A program made the position numbers and the translations under genes. From contig NC_135126.1 of the NCBI RefSeq assembly GCF_050908995.1, forward strand, positions 5,146,001 through 5,210,000: DNA of 64,000 nt. Reading direction: 5' to 3'. The notes under the pieces are model-generated. The model saw only the letters and a list, made by a program, of their open reading frames with translations, was not told where the DNA came from and made no database searches. This stretch comes from Andrena cerasifolii (Eukaryota; Arthropoda; Insecta; Hymenoptera; Andrenidae). This document shows, one piece after another, positions 60,670 to 64,000 of the stretch (the first letter of the stretch is position 1; each line of letters begins with the position of its first letter).

Positions 60670-62415
60670 ATGAGAATAGTGTATATAACGTGCATTCTGC
60701 TGGCTTCGGCCATCTGCAGCATTGCGGGTGACAATGGTGAGTGGTAAACGTTTTACGCTGCTGTTATTGCTTGCCCGGAGTTTATTACCGTTGCGTATCT
60801 AACGACGCTAACGCGTATGAAGGTTTCGCTTGGAAGAGACCCAGAAATAGCGTTCGGAAGCTTCGAGGCGCGTGAGAAATATCGGCGTGGTCAAATTCTA
60901 TCAGTAAATGGAACACGGAAGAACGGTTTCGTACAGATTTTTAATTTTACGCAGTGGACGCGTTCGCAGGGAATGTGCCGCGCCGAGCAAGCCTGCTGTT
61001 CGCTGTTTCCCGACATCTCGAGAAATGTATATGCATATGCGACAAAACTTATCGAAATTGAAAATTATTCTTTCGTTCCGATGGTTTTGTTTAGAGTTTC
61101 GAATAAGTCGCGACGACCTTCAACGCCTTTATGTACAGTTTAACTATTATTGATTTTATGTAAGTTTCTTGTATACTTACGTACGTAGCAGGACAGTTTA
61201 CGCCGCATATGGGAAAATAAACTTTATTTCAAATCGTTACATTTCCCTGGTTTGCAGACATTCGTTATGTATCTTATATAAACGAACGACTGTTTTCAAC
61301 GGGATCAGTCAAATGCGAATTAATTAAAAAGTTATCATGTAACATTGTATTAAATACATAAATACTTACTCCAGTAATTAAATTTATAGTCATGCTATTA
61401 ATGTATCTGTTTCTGTGCTTTGAATTTAGTTATCATTTATAAATATCACTCGTGCACTAGGAGCCTCTAATTTAAAACCAACGACCACGTTGGCGTAGCA
61501 ACGACTCTTTTATGCTAGACTTTATTTTGTGTCCTTACTGAAAATATTAAACAGAGAAGAATGTCTGAAATTCTAAGTCATTCTTTCTTTAGTCACTGAA
61601 AAGTGTCACATAGATAGTTCTTCTTAGCAAATTGTTACCCTATTAATAATAAATGAAATATTAATTCTTTATGCAGCTGGTGCAACAGGTGGAGATAATA
61701 GCTCTGCCAGTCATTTGGCAAAAGATGTACCTGTTACTGTCCCTCCCGCAAACCTTACAGCCGCTGTTCCTACAACCGTCAATGCTACTGCCAATGTAAC
61801 TGCTAACACTTCTACGAATATTCCTGCTAATCCTACCAGTACCAATGCAACCGAACATACTGTCACCGAGGCTTCCAATCTTCCTCCAACGGAGCCTGCT
61901 ACTACAGCCCCGACAACAAAGAATTCAAAAACCACGACAGTAACCGTATCAACGACAGTAGCACCCACAACGACAACGACAACAGCACCACCAACATCTG
62001 AAAAGCCCACTACTAAGAGCCCCGTTACAACTACCACGAGCACGGCGTCTACTGCTTCAATGGGATCTGTGACAACTACAGGTCCAATATCGACAAAAGT
62101 AGCTCCGCCTTCGTCATCGCCTTATAAGGAACGACATTTCGACGGCCTCAGCTTCTTAGGTAAGCATTTAACATAGATACGAGTATCGTTATCTGTACTT
62201 AGCAGCCGTGGCCCTGCGCCTTTCGTACGCCTATCCAAGCTTCCCTGCGTCTCCTTTGAATCTAATCCTAACAGAGGCATATTTACGCAACGCGTCATGT
62301 ACTTTTACTTCTTGTTCTAGGTGGCATCATTCTAGCCGTCTGTTTGATGGCAATTAGTGTATTCTCATGGAAATTTTATAGAACGTTCAATGAACGAAAC
62401 TACCGCACTCTATGA
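60670..62415 (+). CDS. CD164: CD164/MGC-24-like sialomucin, three coding exons
   Basis: Small membrane mucin; vertebrate CD164 works in cell adhesion and endolysosomes. Coding exons 60,670-60,736, 61,677-62,159 and 62,321-62,415, with GT/AG introns (940 and 161 bp) and consistent phases, give 214 residues. Residues 1-20 form a signal peptide (MRIVYITCILLASAICSIAG). The ectodomain (about 25-170) is Thr/Ser/Pro-rich, with many O-glycosylation sites and several Asn-x-Ser/Thr sites (NLT, NAT, NVT, NTS). After FDGLSFLGG comes a single membrane helix (IILAVCLMAISVF), then a short tail ERNYRTL ending at the stop. The FDG..F.GG start of the helix and the C-terminal ERNYxTL with its YxxL sorting signal are the conserved hallmarks of the CD164 family and make the call firm despite the fast-evolving mucin part. 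It is divergent from Toll. Confidence 0.93.
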
Positions 62416-63130
62416 TATCGCGGAGGTCATCGCCGTGAGAATTCCATTTTTCGACAAGTACATCCAGTTAATTGAACTGAAAACTATGAATTTTACCATA
62501 ACAATATTGCGTATTTTTATAACGCACTTAAGTGTCGCGTGGTTTAAGTGCTCTTAGTAATGTGATGTGTAAAACGCGAGTTCGGTTTCTTTGTACCCGG
62601 TTACGAAGACGAGTTGAAATACATTATCATAGTATTGTCTCTCCATATGCTCGCACGCGCATTGTGATAGCGAATGCGATTAGAGGGGCGGTTGGGGGGG
62701 GGGTGGGTGGGTGGGGGGGAAGGAGGTAATAAATATGAAAGAGGCGAATAGAAGGGGAAAGTAGAGAACGTAAGGGCGCGTGAGGGAGCAAGGGGAGAGA
62801 AACTGAACGTTACCATGCGCACGCGCGACTCGCGCACGAAAGTTGACGACCAATCAAACACACATTCCATTAAAAAGATCAATTCCGCAACGTAATCATT
62901 TACGTGTTATTTTTTTTTTCCGCTCAAACGAGAACACACGAACAGACTTTTCGTTTCCGCCATTTTCTATTCTACTCGTTTATCAACCGTTGCACGTAAG
63001 GGCAATGGTTAAATTACTGTAAGAATAACGAAATGTACACAGATATAATGGTTCCTATGTGTATATTCATCGTAAAAGCATAAAGAAAGAAAAGTAAAAA
63101 AAAAAAAAAAAATAGAAAAACTTAATAAAC
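62416..63130 (+). other. CD164-like 3'UTR region
   Basis: Non-coding sequence after the stop. AATAAA hexamers occur at 62,728-62,733 and 63,124-63,129; an A-tract (about 63,097-63,113) precedes the second. A G-rich run lies at 62,694-62,719. The right end approaches a minus-strand reading frame, so the genes would converge. Confidence 0.5.
62694..62719 (+). other. Potential G-quadruplex in the CD164-like 3'UTR
   Basis: Ten G, then T, GGG, T, GGG, T and seven G: four or more G-runs with one-base loops on the sense strand, just upstream of the first AATAAA. Confidence 0.7.
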
Positions 63131-63143
63131 TTGAGAAGCTGAA

Positions 63144-63442
63144 TCAAAAAGAGGCCACTGTACGAGGCATATATAGGGATATCGCTTTGTTAAGGTTGAA
63201 GTTATAACCGTCGCCTAACTGGGAGTCGTCTTCGCTGCGGAGATGATACTTGGTCATTAATTTCGCGCGGTAACGATTTTCAGGGCTGCTCCAAGGAAAG
63301 GCGAGACGTTCGTACGAATAAAGTACGGATGCCCCCACGAATGGCTCTATCTTGTGACAACGTTGCGAAATTTTCATACGACTTAACAGAGAGATGAACA
63401 TTTTCGATCTTGATCTTTGTACCTGTCGAAAGACGTAGCTCT
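63144..63442 (-). CDS. Possible terminal coding exon, unknown product
   Basis: The open frame ends at 63,144 and is preceded by good acceptor sites: a pyrimidine-rich TCAATCTTTACAG before about 63,442, and TTTCGACAG before 63,420. The translation is mixed in composition (for example KIEPFVGASVLYSYERL and DGYNFNLNKAISLYMP) and looks more protein-like than the chance ORFs elsewhere. I recognise no domain. It could be an alternative last exon of the GHMP-kinase-like gene 100 bases upstream, a separate small gene, or chance. Confidence 0.3.
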
Positions 63443-63533
63443 GTAAAGATTGACAAGGGTTGATGTTTCGCATAGCGATCGTAATCAAATTAAGCATATT
63501 TCTTTCGTTCGTTCTTTTCCTCCTTTAAATAAT

Positions 63534-63775
63534 TTAGGTTGATGGGAAATAGCATTTAATTTTCACGTTCTCTCCGTGGCCAATCCGTTCCGCTCCAATC
63601 GAAATGAGATAATGAATTACCAGCGCGACTATGGATGCACCGTAACCACGACTGATAACATTGGCTCCTAAAACTCCCCCGGTGGTTTCCAACACAGTCA
63701 TGATACGTTCAATATCGTCTGGCAAAGAGTTCATGTATTTACGCGCGGAGTGATAGTTCTCCCACAAGAGCTTTC
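63534..63775 (-). CDS. Galactokinase-like GHMP kinase, C-terminal exon (partial gene)
   Basis: GHMP kinases of this kind phosphorylate sugars such as galactose or N-acetylgalactosamine in the cytosol. After an acceptor AG at 63,776-63,777 the exon reads GKLLWENYHSAR.., aligning without gaps to the GRLM.ESH.SLR segment of galactokinases. Further on, GANVISRGYGASIVALV aligns with their GSRMTGxGFGGCTVTL glycine-rich motif 3. The frame stops at TAA, 63,534-63,536. A possible donor (GTAATT) lies right after IVAL near 63,630, so the true exon may be shorter and splice to another exon. The Gly-Gly pair of the motif is replaced by Ala-Ser, so activity is uncertain. The N-terminal part lies beyond the window. 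Confidence 0.5.
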
Positions 63776-63904
63776 CTATAACGTGCATTAAATATTATAA
63801 CTCGGGAAATTGTACAGAAACGCGGTAAGTTTCGCAGGCATTCAGGGGGAACGCGCGATACCTGAACAAATAAGGTTTGGAAACATATTCAAGCGAGAGA
63901 TGCG

Positions 63905-63935
<31 letters not shown>

Positions 63936-63937
63936 AA
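63905..63937. repeat. (AT)n microsatellite
   Basis: An alternating AT/TA run at the right edge of the window, probably in an intron of the GHMP-kinase-like gene. Confidence 0.9.
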
Positions 63938-64000
63938 AAAAGCAGCCTAACTGATATATGGTATTTCGTTCTATGTAATATTTTAACGAGCTATGTAAAA

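Noticed and set aside
60817..61143. 108-codon plus-strand ORF inside the first CD164 intron
   Set aside because: No domain, and the flanking exons splice cleanly across it with matching phase.

Overview
The window is animal nuclear DNA from an insect. Small introns with GT/AG ends, a trithorax gene, a long single-exon Toll receptor and a CD164-type sialomucin show this directly. AT-rich DNA alternates with CpG- and GC-rich blocks, which would suit a hymenopteran (bee, wasp or ant), but that assignment is an inference.

Layout. 1-5,180 is AT-rich DNA with microsatellites and no supported gene. 5,462-17,189 (minus) is a complete ten-exon trithorax (trx/KMT2A-type) H3K4 methyltransferase gene of 3,465 codons; the joined exons keep frame throughout. 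17,190-54,150 is a gene-poor ~37 kb interval holding mobile-element remnants: four TA-flanked elements with GGGTA/GGGGA ends, four long foldback elements, an RSS-ended Transib-like element, a CAGTGGCGG-type MITE and a family of ~430 bp repeats. Between them lie GC-rich unique blocks. 54,907-59,013 (minus) is an intron-less long Toll receptor. 60,670-62,415 (plus) is a three-exon CD164-like sialomucin, divergent from Toll. 63,534-63,775 (minus) looks like the last coding exon, or part of it, of a galactokinase-like GHMP kinase running off the right edge; a second possible exon of unknown identity lies just 3' of it.

The genes do not form a pathway. trx is a nuclear chromatin activator, Toll is a cell-surface receptor used in tissue patterning or immunity, CD164 is a membrane mucin with a lysosomal sorting signal, and the GHMP kinase is metabolic. 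The most informative material outside genes is the transposon record. It includes an insertion into an older repeat whose empty site survives 6.7 kb away, a 1.3 kb pogo-type element carrying a frameshifted transposase tail and eight copies of one subterminal motif, and an element whose ends carry the CACAGTG heptamer of V(D)J signals with near-matching CGNCG flanks.
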